Shown piece after piece: positions 7,675-17,484 of a DNA stretch of 63,577 nt. Source of the stretch: Bacteroidota bacterium. Lineage in GTDB: Bacteria > Bacteroidota > Bacteroidia > Chitinophagales > Chitinophagaceae. Every line of letters begins with the position of its first letter. Positions within the stretch are counted from its first letter, which is position 1. A program made the position numbers and the translations under genes. The notes beneath the pieces are model-generated. The model searched no databases, was not told the origin of the DNA, and saw nothing but the letters and a program-made list of their open reading frames with translations. The stretch spans positions 1 through 63,577 of the forward strand of contig JAPLEH010000037.1 of NCBI GenBank assembly GCA_026391455.1, in the 5' to 3' direction.

Positions 7675-8403
7675 ATGAAACTGATTTTACGATTCATCAT
7701 TTTGGTCTTATTCTGTTCAGCAGCTACTCACTCAAGGGCGCAGCAGAATTTCTTTAATGTGCCCAGTTCAGATATAACAGCAAAGCATAAAATATTTATT
7801 CAGCAGCAGTTCAATGTATATAATACAACGATGGCCAGTAATTCCACGCTTTGTATGGGTCTGGGTAAAAATTACGAAATTGGATTGAATGTGCTGGGTT
7901 TAACCTATGACTACAGTGGTAAAAAGCTGGTTAGCAGTAAAACAAGCGATGAACCGGTTTATCCGACGTATGGCTTTAATGTTCAAAAACAGTTTTTAGC
8001 GTCAAAGAAATTCAGCATGACAACTGGAGCGCAATTACTCTTTAATACAAAATTCACAAAAACAGAGTGGTATGGGTATTTGAATGGCAAACTCGACCTG
8101 AAGAATACAAAGCTCATTGCCGGACTATACAGCGGGGATAATAACTATTTTGGAAAAGAAAGCAGATTTAGTTCAAATATATATGCTATCGGATTTCAGG
8201 CGGGTGTTGAATACGAGTTAATCAAAGACCGGTTCAGTTTTCAGGCAGATTTCATTAGTGGCAAAACGGCTGTTAGCAATCTGATAGCCGGGTTTGCTTG
8301 TAGCCTGAATCCGCATTGGATCTTATCTGCGGGTTATCAAATGGCAAATAATAGAAAGTTATTTTCAAATGGAACCGTATTGGAGATCACTTTTATTCAA
8401 TAG
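7675..8403 (+). CDS. Secreted beta-barrel-like protein of unknown function
   Basis: 242 aa from the chosen start at 7675, where MKLILRFIILVLFCSAATHSRAQ is a normal signal peptide. An in-frame ATG 90 bp upstream would add a non-signal-like N-terminus and is rejected. The mature part has repeated amphipathic beta-strands with aromatic ends and finishes with LEITFIQ, as in outer-membrane barrels. I do not recognise the family. A short CATAC/GTATG hairpin with a T run near 8468-8489 may terminate it. Confidence 0.75.
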   Translation: MKLILRFIILVLFCSAATHSRAQQNFFNVPSSDITAKHKIFIQQQFNVYNTTMASNSTLCMGLGKNYEIGLNVLGLTYDYSGKKLVSSKTSDEPVYPTYGFNVQKQFLASKKFSMTTGAQLLFNTKFTKTEWYGYLNGKLDLKNTKLIAGLYSGDNNYFGKESRFSSNIYAIGFQAGVEYELIKDRFSFQADFISGKTAVSNLIAGFACSLNPHWILSAGYQMANNRKLFSNGTVLEITFIQ

Positions 8404-8558
8404 AGGGATAGTTAATGCAGATCAGTAGTACCTCAGTGAGATGGGCATATCGTATAAAGCCGTACATACTGGCGGTATGCTTTTTTTGTTTCCAGTTTTA
8501 TCTTTGTTTTTTATAAACACCAATCCATCAATTATACCTAAGGGGACCAGGTGAATGG

Positions 8559-11153
8559 ATGGTTACTTTCAAATTTATTCATCGGGGCATGGCGAAATCA
8601 TTTTCGATAAAAAACTACTGGAGAGAAATGCTGGCTATGCTCATGTTGCTGCTGGCAGTTGTTTTTTTTCGCAGTGAAAGAAAGGAGTTAAATGATATCA
8701 TCCCGCATATCCGTCAGGCAAATCCATTTTGGCTTTTTGTAGCAGTATTAATTACCGGGTTTAACTATCTTTTTCAGGGAGGGATGTACCGGCATAGCTT
8801 TGCTGCGATCAGTTTCCCGCTAAGCTGGGTTCATTCGATAGCATTGTATCTGAAAAGGAATGTGTTGGGCGTATTTCTCCCTGCCGGAGGGGTAAGTGCA
8901 CTGGCTTTTTCCCCACCTCAATTAAGAAAAGAAGGATTTACAAAGTTGCAGATCAATCAGGCCAGCGGGCTATTTGGCTTTGCCGGATTATTGACCGTAT
9001 TTATAGCAGGTTTTCCTGTTGTACTGTATATTATTTTATACAAAGGGCAGTTTAACAATTCCTGGGTTGGGTTGTTGCTGCTTTTTTTAATTATTGCATT
9101 ACTAGTTACGGCCATACGTTCCTTCAGAAACAAAGGTTATTTATTTGTGTATTTGAATAAGAAATTTCCTTCTTTTTCTTCTTCATTAGCGGCATTGCTT
9201 TCAGCAGATGTAAAGGGCAAGGAATTTTCAACTGCTGTTTTGTATTCTATAGGGGTGGAGCTATGTGGAATGTTGCAGATTTACGTGGCTATGCTGGCAT
9301 TGGGTTTACCCGCTTCATTTGGTACGGCTGCTTCCACGTATATTCTTTCTGTTTTGGTTACCATTATTTCTCCCTTTTTAAGGGGGCTTGGCGCAGTGGA
9401 ACTGACAATGGTTTATATTCTGGAAAAATTTGGGTATTCTTCTGCGCATGCGCTTTCTATTACCATTTTATACAGAATTGTAGAATTTTGGTTGCCGATG
9501 CTGTCGGGCTTTCTGGTTTTTGCCTGGAAAGGGAAAAGTATATTTTTAAGGATGGCACCCGCCATGCTTACCTTTTCGTTGGGGCTTCTCAATATCGTTT
9601 CTGGTATAACGCCTCCCATACACACCCGCATGAGATTACTGCATGATTATCTTCCGTTGACTGCTATTCATGCCTCTCATTTATTGGTTGTCTTTACAGG
9701 TTTGTTTCTCATACTGACGTCTGCCTTTTTGTTAAAAGGGTTACGTAATGCCTGGACGATTGCGCTTATACTTTCTATCCTTTCCTTTGTTGGCCATTTA
9801 GGGAAAGCGTTGGATTATGAAGAAGCTATAGCCGCGGCAATTACCATACTTGTTTTACTGGCTACTTTTTCGCAATATCGTATCCTAGGCAGCAACAGGT
9901 GGATGCGGACCGGTTTAAAGATTGCGGTACTCAATTTTGCTGCTGTTCTCCTCTTTGGAGTGCTTTGTTTCTATTTTATTGATGTAAAACATTTCGGAAT
10001 TGATTTTACATGGAAAGATTCGCTACTTCATACATTGAAAAGCTTTCTGCTGGTAGAAGATAACACGCTTCATCCGGTTACCAGATTCGGACATGAATTT
10101 GTATGGTTGATCCGGAGTCTTGGACTCATCACCTGGGCATTTTTTCTTTTTACACTGATTAAACCCGGTTTCATACGTGTTAAATCAGCAGCGAATGACC
10201 GGGAGAAGGCCAGCACTTTAACAGACCAGTATGGAAGCTCCTCGCTTGATTATTTCAAATTATTGGAAGATAAGTTATTGTTTTTTTCTGATCAGTATGA
10301 GGGGTTTCTCGCATATCGGGTAGCTGCTGGTTTTGCCATTGTATTGGAAGAGCCGGTTTGTGCGGAGGAATATAAGGTGGGTGTGCTGGCTGAGTTTGAC
10401 AGTTATTGCCGCAAAATGGGATTAAAACCGGCTTTTTACCGGGTAGATGAAAACAGTATTCCCTGGTTTGCCAAGCTTGGGAAGAAGAAACTGATTATCG
10501 GACAGGAAGCGATCTTGGATATCAACACCTTTTCATTGGAAGGGAAAGAAAAGAAGTCATTACGGAATGGGATGAACAGCCTGCTCAATAAGGGGTTTAC
10601 AATCACTGTTAATCAGGCACCACAAAGTGATGATATCCTGGCTGAACTTAAAACAGTATCCGATGAGTGGCTGGCAGAATTTGAGATGGAAGAACTGGTG
10701 TTTTCCCAGGGTAAGTTTGATCCTGCTATGTTGCAACAGCAGCCTGTTATTACAGTTCGGGATAGTACAGGCAGCCTCAAGGCTTTTCTTACGATCATTC
10801 CTGACTTTGCTGAGGAAGAATGTACATATGATCTTATTCGAAAAACCGCTGATGCACCAGGGGCAGCGATGGATGTATTGATTATTAAACTAATTGAGTA
10901 CGCTAAAGAGAATAATAAGCGGTATTTGAACCTGGGTTTGGTTCCCATGACCGGTATATCTCAACCGGATAATACGGCGGAACAGGTTATCAAGCTTGCA
11001 TCTGAGCGGATAAAACGCTTTCACCACTATAAAGGATTGAGAGAGTTTAAAGAAAAGTATGCGACAAGCTGGGAGAATAAATACCTGGTTTATGACAACG
11101 ACTTTGATCTTTTACTCCTGCCGATGGCCCTGAACGCAATAATGAAACCCTAG
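8559..11153 (+). CDS. MprF-like protein: flippase domain plus DUF2156 transferase domain
   Basis: 864 aa. The N-terminal half is polytopic, with about 14 predicted helices up to residue 545, and its first part resembles the LPG_synthase_TM/UPF0104 flippase family (GGVSALAFSPP). The C-terminal part (about 560-864) resembles DUF2156, the GNAT-fold domain that moves an aminoacyl group from tRNA to lipid in MprF (SLRNGMNSLLNKGF, LGLVPMTG). By family knowledge it would modify membrane lipid head groups and lower sensitivity to cationic peptides. Whether the substrate is phosphatidylglycerol or an ornithine/glycine lipid cannot be read here. An ATG 30 bp downstream (8589) is an alternative start. 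Confidence 0.88.
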   Translation: MVTFKFIHRGMAKSFSIKNYWREMLAMLMLLLAVVFFRSERKELNDIIPHIRQANPFWLFVAVLITGFNYLFQGGMYRHSFAAISFPLSWVHSIALYLKRNVLGVFLPAGGVSALAFSPPQLRKEGFTKLQINQASGLFGFAGLLTVFIAGFPVVLYIILYKGQFNNSWVGLLLLFLIIALLVTAIRSFRNKGYLFVYLNKKFPSFSSSLAALLSADVKGKEFSTAVLYSIGVELCGMLQIYVAMLALGLPASFGTAASTYILSVLVTIISPFLRGLGAVELTMVYILEKFGYSSAHALSITILYRIVEFWLPMLSGFLVFAWKGKSIFLRMAPAMLTFSLGLLNIVSGITPPIHTRMRLLHDYLPLTAIHASHLLVVFTGLFLILTSAFLLKGLRNAWTIALILSILSFVGHLGKALDYEEAIAAAITILVLLATFSQYRILGSNRWMRTGLKIAVLNFAAVLLFGVLCFYFIDVKHFGIDFTWKDSLLHTLKSFLLVEDNTLHPVTRFGHEFVWLIRSLGLITWAFFLFTLIKPGFIRVKSAANDREKASTLTDQYGSSSLDYFKLLEDKLLFFSDQYEGFLAYRVAAGFAIVLEEPVCAEEYKVGVLAEFDSYCRKMGLKPAFYRVDENSIPWFAKLGKKKLIIGQEAILDINTFSLEGKEKKSLRNGMNSLLNKGFTITVNQAPQSDDILAELKTVSDEWLAEFEMEELVFSQGKFDPAMLQQQPVITVRDSTGSLKAFLTIIPDFAEEECTYDLIRKTADAPGAAMDVLIIKLIEYAKENNKRYLNLGLVPMTGISQPDNTAEQVIKLASERIKRFHHYKGLREFKEKYATSWENKYLVYDNDFDLLLLPMALNAIMKP

Positions 11154-11162
11154 ATGTATGGG

Positions 11163-11846
11163 CTAATAATTGAGATGGTCTTCCAGTTTCTCTCTTTTGG
11201 TTGAATGCAGCCTGTTGATAGCTAATACCAGCAGCAGGAGGTAATAATCAAGTATAAAAAGCCGCTGCCAGAGACCTTTCAACGTTATTATATTCCGGGT
11301 TGCCAGTACATACAGGATGATCAGAACCGGACCTGAAACAGCAACGAACCATATATATACATGTAAATTAGCGGATCGATACCGGGGATATCCCTTTAGC
11401 AGGGCGAAAGGTAAAAGGACTAAAGCAAAATCACCCATGCCACTGCATACATTATGCAGCCTGGCCGATAATGTCAGCTCATTTCCAATATGATTATAGG
11501 GGAAGAGCCCGGAGCCCGCGCCTTCACCTAATCCATAAACGACAATCAGCCAGCCAGCAATTTTCTCCCACAATTCTCTTTTATACGCCGTTTTGCCGGA
11601 ATAATAAGCATACAGCAGGAATAAGATAGTGAAACAAACGCCCCAGGTATTCATATAAAGGGCTACCGGGCTGTCGGATGTTCCCAGATAGCTTTGTGAT
11701 TGAATAAATGGGTTATATCCCTTATAAAAATACCCGAGTATGGTGGTAATTGCCATGTCACCAACACAGGCTAAAATGCAAAATAGGGCTGCCCTCTTTG
11801 CAAAAGCCATTGAATGACTTTTTCTATCATTCTTTTCCCTTTCCAT
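11163..11846 (-). CDS. DUF998 family membrane protein
   Basis: 227 aa with about six or seven transmembrane helices and short loops. It resembles DUF998 proteins (FYKGYNPFIQSQSYLGT near residue 40, SARLHNVCSGMGDFALVL near 128). Function unknown. It lies three bases downstream of the 11850-12656 gene on the minus strand, so the two are probably co-transcribed. Its 3' end converges on the MprF-like gene with a 9-bp gap. Confidence 0.8.
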   Translation of the reverse strand: MEREKNDRKSHSMAFAKRAALFCILACVGDMAITTILGYFYKGYNPFIQSQSYLGTSDSPVALYMNTWGVCFTILFLLYAYYSGKTAYKRELWEKIAGWLIVVYGLGEGAGSGLFPYNHIGNELTLSARLHNVCSGMGDFALVLLPFALLKGYPRYRSANLHVYIWFVAVSGPVLIILYVLATRNIITLKGLWQRLFILDYYLLLLVLAINRLHSTKREKLEDHLNY

Positions 11847-11849
11847 TTT

Positions 11850-12656
11850 TCAGAAGTTGTATGTTATGCCCCCACTGTAATTAAAATCTCCTTTCCTCTG
11901 TACCAAATCAACACCCGCAGATAGATCCACCTGCAGGCGTTTAGAAACCTGATAGGTAATACCGGCATCTGAGACATAATTCATTTTCAGGGCAGGAGTT
12001 TTATAGAGGTATAGTTCAATGAATGAATTCAGCACTTTATTTACAGTAAAGGAAAACCCAATTAAGCTATTGAATGTTGCCATTTGAGCAATATCCTGCC
12101 AGTTGGCTCCGGCATTATAGTAGAGTATATTCCCGCTTTTAAACGTATGGCTGAAACAAAATTCTGTAGCCAGGCCGGAAGATGTTGGTCCCGAAGAAAA
12201 TAATGGAGGATAATATTCGATGATGAAAGCGGTTTTAGGTATAATCCCAAGCTGGTTACACAACAGGTATTTTATTCCTACGGCCGGGCCGGAAGCCCCA
12301 TATTTTTTGGAGTCAGGGTCGTATTGCAGTCCAATATCGAATCTGGCCTCGATACGTTTACTGATTCCATATTTTAATGTATTTTCCGAAAGCTGGTAAT
12401 TGCCGGTGTGATTATATTTTGAAATATCAAAACCGGTAGCAATTTGCCAGGTTTGAGGGCGAATCAGATCCGGGGCATCTGAAAGACCGGGCCTGTCGGA
12501 GGCAAACGTTTCACTTTGGGCAGACAGATTACAGGAAATCAAAATACCTGTCAGCAGGGAAAGTACCCGTACAAAACAGCAGCGGAATTTCGTATGCCAT
12601 TTTGGACGCAATAACAGTATCAGGTAACTATTTGATCGCATCAATTTTCCGTTCAA
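11850..12656 (-). CDS. Outer-membrane protein of the phenol MetA-pathway type (transporter-like)
   Basis: 268 aa. A signal sequence ends near SAQ (about residue 47) and the mature protein starts with SDRPGLSDAPDLIRPQTWQIATGF, typical of PF13557-like beta-barrel proteins in Bacteroidota, ending in GGITYNF. The real start may be one of the later ATGs, for example M6, because the upstream residues are not signal-like. The annotated 5' end overlaps the DUF1003 gene by 29 bp, so the operon is tightly packed. Confidence 0.72.
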   Translation of the reverse strand: MNGKLMRSNSYLILLLRPKWHTKFRCCFVRVLSLLTGILISCNLSAQSETFASDRPGLSDAPDLIRPQTWQIATGFDISKYNHTGNYQLSENTLKYGISKRIEARFDIGLQYDPDSKKYGASGPAVGIKYLLCNQLGIIPKTAFIIEYYPPLFSSGPTSSGLATEFCFSHTFKSGNILYYNAGANWQDIAQMATFNSLIGFSFTVNKVLNSFIELYLYKTPALKMNYVSDAGITYQVSKRLQVDLSAGVDLVQRKGDFNYSGGITYNF

Positions 12657-13170
12657 TGGATTTTAATATTTCCAATTGTTTGGCCTGGCTTTCAAACAGC
12701 ACTTTTATTTGCTCTTCCAAGAGGAGGTCCACTTTTTGATGTAAGCTTCTGACTTCTAATTCTGCTTTCAGGTTTACGAGGTAATCATTTTCACTTCGTT
12801 GCCTGTCCTTTTCTTCCTGCCTGTTCTGGCTCATCATAATGACCGGTGCCTGCAATGCTGCAATACAGGATAAGACCAGGTTCATAAGAATAAAAGGGTA
12901 GGGGTCAAATTGATAACGTTTTGTCACCGCAGCGTTGAATATGATCCAACCTATCAGGATCAGGAAAAACCAAATAATAAAGTTCCAGCTCCCACCAAAC
13001 CGGGCTACTTTATCGGATATTTTCTGCCCCTTCGTAAGCATATCCTTGGGTGGATTCAGCAGATTTTCAATAATCAATTTTTCATCTTCTATTGTTTTCG
13101 CAACAATATTTTTCAGTTTGTTTAATTGTTCTGATTCTGATTTCAGCAGTTTTCTAATGTCTTTGTCCAT
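12628..13170 (-). CDS. DUF1003 domain membrane protein
   Basis: 180 aa. Two transmembrane helices (about 63-80 and 91-110) lie inside a DUF1003-like core (KISDKVARFGGSWNFIIWFFLILIGW, PYPFILMNLVLSCIAALQAPVIMMSQNRQ). Coiled coils flank it at about 1-45 and 125-180. Function unknown. It is part of the minus-strand series from 16583 down to 11163. Confidence 0.85.
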   Translation of the reverse strand: MDKDIRKLLKSESEQLNKLKNIVAKTIEDEKLIIENLLNPPKDMLTKGQKISDKVARFGGSWNFIIWFFLILIGWIIFNAAVTKRYQFDPYPFILMNLVLSCIAALQAPVIMMSQNRQEEKDRQRSENDYLVNLKAELEVRSLHQKVDLLLEEQIKVLFESQAKQLEILKSIERKIDAIK

Positions 13171-13220
13171 ATTCGTTTGTATTATTTAAACCAAAAAACG
13201 TATAAAAGTGTAATTATAAT

Positions 13221-13484
13221 TTAAAGGATACCTATTAATGCGATCACAAAAAACACCTCCGCAATTGTTTCCAGTATTTTTTCTTTTTTCATTTTCTCCG
13301 TACGGATGGATATAAAGGACGTTACGGATGATATAACCAGTAAAATGGCGATAAAGGAGGTGATCTCGTCAAAAATGGAGTTACTTGATTTGTTGGGGAG
13401 ATGTATTGATGTCAGTATCACGAGACAAAATCCTAACAGACCTACGGAAGTATTTAAAATATGTTGTGAAGTTTTATTTGCCAT
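13221..13484 (-). CDS. Small membrane protein, 87 aa
   Basis: Three hydrophobic helices (about residues 10-27, 41-60 and 70-87) with a short basic stretch (RTEKMKKEK) before the last. No family recognised. It sits 50 bp upstream of the DUF1003 gene on the same strand, consistent with one transcription unit. Confidence 0.6.
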   Translation of the reverse strand: MANKTSQHILNTSVGLLGFCLVILTSIHLPNKSSNSIFDEITSFIAILLVISSVTSFISIRTEKMKKEKILETIAEVFFVIALIGIL

Positions 13485-13591
13485 TGCTAAAAAGTCGTTT
13501 GTATTAGTTTTAAGTATGAAAAAATGAGTGTTAATTTATTTCAGTAGTAAAGAAATACATTTTGAATATGGAGTAAATGAATAGCTGAGCT

Positions 13592-14377
13592 TCAGTTATT
13601 TTCATGTTTCATCTCCTTTTCTAATTGATTATATTGTTTTAAGGCATCCGCATCGGTGGAATCTGCTTTCACCGCTTCACCTAGTTCCTTTTTTGCTTCC
13701 TGCAGGTTTCCCAGCTCCATATAGAGTAATCCTAAATTATAATGTGCCCGGGAATTATCTTTTTCCAATGACAGCGCTTTGAGATAGTTGTTTAAAGCTT
13801 GTTTTGTTTTACCCTGCTGATCATAGAGATTTCCTAAATTCACGTAGGCGGTTGCATCGGTGGAGTCAAGTTGAATGGCTTCTGAAAATGCCTGTTCCGC
13901 TTCGTTTTGTTTATCAGATGAAGCAAGGTAAATCCCGTAACTATTCAGGGTGGCTACTCTTTCTTTCTCTTTTTCTTTCCCTTTTTGCAAATGCAGTACG
14001 TATTGGAAGTCAATTTCCTCCAGGTCATCGGGTATCGTGTCGCCCCAGTGGGAGGTGAGGTTGACTCTGTTTATCCGGGCATCCAGGCGTTTTATTTCTA
14101 TATCCAGCCGCTTACTGTCTGATAATTCAAAAGCCTTTTGGTAGGCCTGTTCAGCCATATCATATTTTTCTTCCTTAAAGAAATCATTTCCCAGGGATTC
14201 ATATTGATTAATGATTTTTCGCGACTGGTGCCTGTCCCATTGGTCCTGGAGAGAGGGTATAAAGAATGCCAGCACCATTATTATGGCACTGCTCATTCCG
14301 GCAAGGAAGGGCCACAGTTTTTTGCTTAAAAAATTCCGGACCTTAACAAATCTTTTTCGGGAGCTATAACGTTGCAT
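13592..14377 (-). CDS. Membrane-anchored TPR protein
   Basis: 261 aa. A basic N-terminus is followed by a transmembrane helix (about 20-39), then a periplasmic or cytoplasmic TPR array: GNDFFKEEKYDMAEQAYQKAF near 65, YGIYLASSDKQNEAEQAFSEAI near 145, AYVNLGNLYDQQGKTKQALNNYLKAL near 180 and HYNLGLLYMELGNLQEAKKELGEAV near 215. It is probably a scaffold for a protein complex. It is 55 bp downstream of the ABC exporter gene on the same strand. Confidence 0.85.
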   Translation of the reverse strand: MQRYSSRKRFVKVRNFLSKKLWPFLAGMSSAIIMVLAFFIPSLQDQWDRHQSRKIINQYESLGNDFFKEEKYDMAEQAYQKAFELSDSKRLDIEIKRLDARINRVNLTSHWGDTIPDDLEEIDFQYVLHLQKGKEKEKERVATLNSYGIYLASSDKQNEAEQAFSEAIQLDSTDATAYVNLGNLYDQQGKTKQALNNYLKALSLEKDNSRAHYNLGLLYMELGNLQEAKKELGEAVKADSTDADALKQYNQLEKEMKHENN

Positions 14378-14432
14378 GATTTTGTGATTATATGTATTAT
14401 CTTTTTCGTTCTATTTTAAGTTACATTGTTTA

Positions 14433-16583
14433 TCAAGCGTCTTCTTCCTCATTTTCCTCTTCGTCGTTTTCCTCTTCTTCTTCCGCGCTTTCATCTGTTT
14501 CTTCCTCTTCTAATTCTTCTTCCTCCTCTTCCTCTTCTTCTCCGGCATTGGCGAAATTGGCGAACCAGCCACCCTGTTCTATTAATGCTGCGGGGGTACC
14601 TGCTTCTATTACCTGTCCGGCATCTAATACTATTACCTGGTCAGCATCCTTTACCATGGAAAACCGATGGGCAATCACCACTACCGTATTCTCTTTTCTT
14701 ATTTCATCAATGGTTTTCTTTACTTCGGCTTCCGTTGCATAATCCAGGTTGGCGGTGGCTTCATCCATTATTAATATCCTTGGTTTGTCCACAATTACCC
14801 TCGCTATTTGCACCCGCTGTCTTTCTCCCACCGACAGGCCGAATCCGCTTTCTCCTACCAGCGTATTTAATCCATCGGGTAATCGCTGCAGGGTGTTTTG
14901 CATACCGGCGGCTATCGCGGCGGCTTCTACTTCTGCATCGCTCGCGTCCGGCTTTTTGTACCGGATATTATCTGCCAGGGTACCCCGGAAGATGGCGCCA
15001 TCGGCTGATACCATGCCTACATTTCTTCTGATGGAGGATTCATCAAGAAGGGAGAGCTTTTGCCCATCTATTAAGATTTCGCCCTGCTGTGGCTCAAACA
15101 GCTTTAAAATCAGATCAACGGTCGTGGTTTTTCCGGCACCGGATGTACCCACCAGCGCAGTGACCTTCCCCGGCTCTGCCGTAAACGACAATCCATTTAA
15201 TACCTGCCTGTCCGGATTATACCCAAATTGTACATTATTGAATTCTATTTTACCATGTTGCAATTGCAGTTCGGTACCCTTTTGTTCTGCCACTTCGGTA
15301 TCTAATAGTTTGAATGCCCTGGCAACGGAGGTAATATTCTGTTGCACGGTAGCCCATATTTCAGCCAGATTATCGATGGGGGTGTACAGCATGTCCAGGT
15401 AGGCTACAAACATTACTACATCACCGGGAGTGAGGCGGTGATTTAAAGCGAGGTACCCACCGTAGCTTAATACGAGCGCCGTAGCCAGATGCGTGAGTAA
15501 GATTTGCCAGAATGTATATTTATGTGATAGAAAGGAGCGCTTCATATAATCTTTATAAGCTGCTTTCGTCTGTTCATCCAGCCTGTCTACTTCGCGCTGT
15601 TCCGCACCGGACAGTTTTACGGTTTTAATACCAGCTAAGGCATCCTGCATTTTAGACGAAACATCCTCCCATTTTTCATAGTATCCGGATAAGCTCATTT
15701 CCAGTTTTTTGGTAGAGCGGATGGTGAGCCAGAGGTAAAATGGTACAATAGATAAAGCCAGTAAGGCCAGGGTATGGTTTTGCCAGAACATAATGGCAAT
15801 GATTCCCACAAGGTTTACAATCTCCGGAAAAATATCTTTCGTGAAGTAAGTAACTGTTCCCGAAATTTCTTCGCTCTGATCAATCTGTTTATGCAGGGCG
15901 GAGCTGGATCGTTTTGCAAAAAAGGCAAGGGGTAGTTTTAATACATGCCCGAATGTTCGGAGAATGAAATTCCTTTCGATGGCACAGGATAGTTTGATAT
16001 TCATATTTTCGCCGATCCACCAAAACAGCAGACCGAGGATATTGATAATAAATAATAATATAACGGCCCACATCAATGTATGAAATGCCTGATTGGGTGT
16101 ACGGGGAGCTACATGGGTAGTGGTGTGTGGTTCTTTGATTATTTTTGTTTCCGGTATTTTTTCTTTTTGTTTTAATGTAACAATTTTCCGCCGGTGATGC
16201 CCGCCGTGTACACCTTCTTTTAGTGTTTTGATGATGACCGTATCTTTTAAATAATGTATGGTATCACTGGTGTAAATAATGCTGTCACTCAGTGTTGCAG
16301 TTGTTTCTTTTTTTCCTGCAAACTTGTCAAATAAAGCAATGCCCGGCGCTTCATCTGTTTCTGCATTGTCATCTGTTACTCCTTTGGCATCATCAATTGC
16401 CTGTTTTGCAAAAAGACCGGATATATCATTGATTGCTTCGCGGTATATCAGCGGTTGAAATAACGTTACCGCTGTAGCCAGTAAACTGATCAGGAATACA
16501 GAAAACAGTTTTCCTTTATAAGGTTTTACCAAGCGATATATATTCAACCATACATTTTTTTTACTGGTATTTTCAGCGCCCAT
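14433..16583 (-). CDS. ABC exporter (membrane domain fused to ATPase) with large insert and polyacidic tail
   Basis: 716 aa. A type IV (MsbA/LmrA-like) exporter half-transporter. The ATPase has Walker A at about 479-487 (GTSGAGKTT), signature LSVGERQRVQIARV, Walker B RILIMDEATANLD and switch histidine VVIAHR. Two oddities are visible. First, about 115 residues (roughly 48-165, with a basic HGGHHRRK stretch) are inserted between TM1 and TM2, so they would face the periplasm. Second, the last 35 residues are almost only E and D. Substrate unknown. It heads a minus-strand series including a TPR protein. Confidence 0.9.
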   Translation of the reverse strand: MGAENTSKKNVWLNIYRLVKPYKGKLFSVFLISLLATAVTLFQPLIYREAINDISGLFAKQAIDDAKGVTDDNAETDEAPGIALFDKFAGKKETTATLSDSIIYTSDTIHYLKDTVIIKTLKEGVHGGHHRRKIVTLKQKEKIPETKIIKEPHTTTHVAPRTPNQAFHTLMWAVILLFIINILGLLFWWIGENMNIKLSCAIERNFILRTFGHVLKLPLAFFAKRSSSALHKQIDQSEEISGTVTYFTKDIFPEIVNLVGIIAIMFWQNHTLALLALSIVPFYLWLTIRSTKKLEMSLSGYYEKWEDVSSKMQDALAGIKTVKLSGAEQREVDRLDEQTKAAYKDYMKRSFLSHKYTFWQILLTHLATALVLSYGGYLALNHRLTPGDVVMFVAYLDMLYTPIDNLAEIWATVQQNITSVARAFKLLDTEVAEQKGTELQLQHGKIEFNNVQFGYNPDRQVLNGLSFTAEPGKVTALVGTSGAGKTTTVDLILKLFEPQQGEILIDGQKLSLLDESSIRRNVGMVSADGAIFRGTLADNIRYKKPDASDAEVEAAAIAAGMQNTLQRLPDGLNTLVGESGFGLSVGERQRVQIARVIVDKPRILIMDEATANLDYATEAEVKKTIDEIRKENTVVVIAHRFSMVKDADQVIVLDAGQVIEAGTPAALIEQGGWFANFANAGEEEEEEEEELEEEETDESAEEEEENDEEENEEEDA

Positions 16584-16639
16584 AATTCCTTTATTTTATT
16601 TTTCGAAGGTAGAAACATTTGTATCACATCATTATATCG

Positions 16640-16706
16640 TTCAACGACAGTTTTTGCCTGTTCAACGATTTGAAATGAGCATGGCCTTTTTCACATAATA
16701 ATTTTA
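16640..16706 (+). promoter_or_regulatory. LytTR-type direct-repeat promoter, site 3 (before 16750)
   Basis: This is the cleanest of the seven sites. TTCAACGA at 16640-16647 is repeated exactly at 16661-16668 (21-bp period), with TTTGCC at 16653. The -7 box TAATTTTA is at 16699-16706, 38 bp after the second half-site. It lies in the divergent gap to the ABC exporter gene but points toward 16750. Confidence 0.75.
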
Positions 16707-16749
16707 GGTCACCAAACAAAAAATATTTTAAATTTTTAATCGTAAAAAA

Positions 16750-17334
16750 ATGAAAAAGACAATTTATTTATCACTCACAGTTGTATTGTTTTCCGCTGTT
16801 GTGAACGCTCAATCCAATGTAGCTTCTCTTAAGAAGGGTGAAAAAAGCCTGAAACAGGAAGAGAAGGTGATTAAGAGTGAACGTAAAGCAGAAAGACAAG
16901 CCTTAAGAAAGCTGAAAGGCAACAATGTAAGTGACCAGGCAAAGCAAGCCTTTATCCGTGATTTTGGTAACCTGCCCGGTACAAAATGGGAAAGGACCGA
17001 AAACTTTGATGAAGCCAGTTTCGTTAAAAAAGGCATTACCATGACTGCCTTTTATGATGCGGATGCCTCATTAGTTGGTACGGTACAGAGTAAAAAATTT
17101 CAGGACCTGCCTGCCAAAGCCCAGAAAGTGATTAATGAGAAATACAAAGATTACACAAAGGGTGCGGTAATTCTGTTCGACGATAACGAATCCAATACGT
17201 CAGATATGGTGCTTTATAACCAGCAGTTTGATGATGCCGATAATTATTTTATCCAATTAAAGAAGGACAATAAAGAGATGGTGCTGAAGGTGAGTATGAG
17301 TGGCGATGTTTCCTTTTTTACACAAGTGAAGTAA
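16750..17334 (+). CDS. Secreted PepSY-like (BLIP-like) protein
   Basis: 194 aa. A signal peptide ends at NAQ (21), followed by a lysine/glutamate-rich helical linker (KKGEKSLKQEEKVIKSERKAERQALRKLK). From about 58 onward are PepSY-like repeats (AKQAFIRDFGNLPGTKWERTENFDEASF; AQKVINEKYKDYTKGAVILFDD) of the kind seen in Bacteroidota beta-lactamase-inhibitor-like proteins. It is likely periplasmic. It has the best LytTR-type promoter of the window (site 3) and a strong terminator at 17356-17392, so it is a single-gene unit. Confidence 0.8.
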   Translation: MKKTIYLSLTVVLFSAVVNAQSNVASLKKGEKSLKQEEKVIKSERKAERQALRKLKGNNVSDQAKQAFIRDFGNLPGTKWERTENFDEASFVKKGITMTAFYDADASLVGTVQSKKFQDLPAKAQKVINEKYKDYTKGAVILFDDNESNTSDMVLYNQQFDDADNYFIQLKKDNKEMVLKVSMSGDVSFFTQVK

Positions 17335-17355
17335 GGCGATCGGTACTTCCTCCGG

Positions 17356-17392
17356 ACTTCTCAAAGGCTGAATCCTTTGAGAAGTCTTTTTA
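17356..17392 (+). terminator. Terminator after 16750 gene
   Basis: ACTTCTCAAAGG, loop CTGAAT, CCTTTGAGAAGT, then CTTTTTA. A perfect 12-bp stem. Confidence 0.9.
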
Positions 17393-17484
17393 TTGGGGGA
17401 CACGTTGACCGGTTGTTAATTGCTATAAAAGTATTTACTGCTGAATGGTATGTAAAGGACTGAACGTACAGTCCTTTATTTTTT

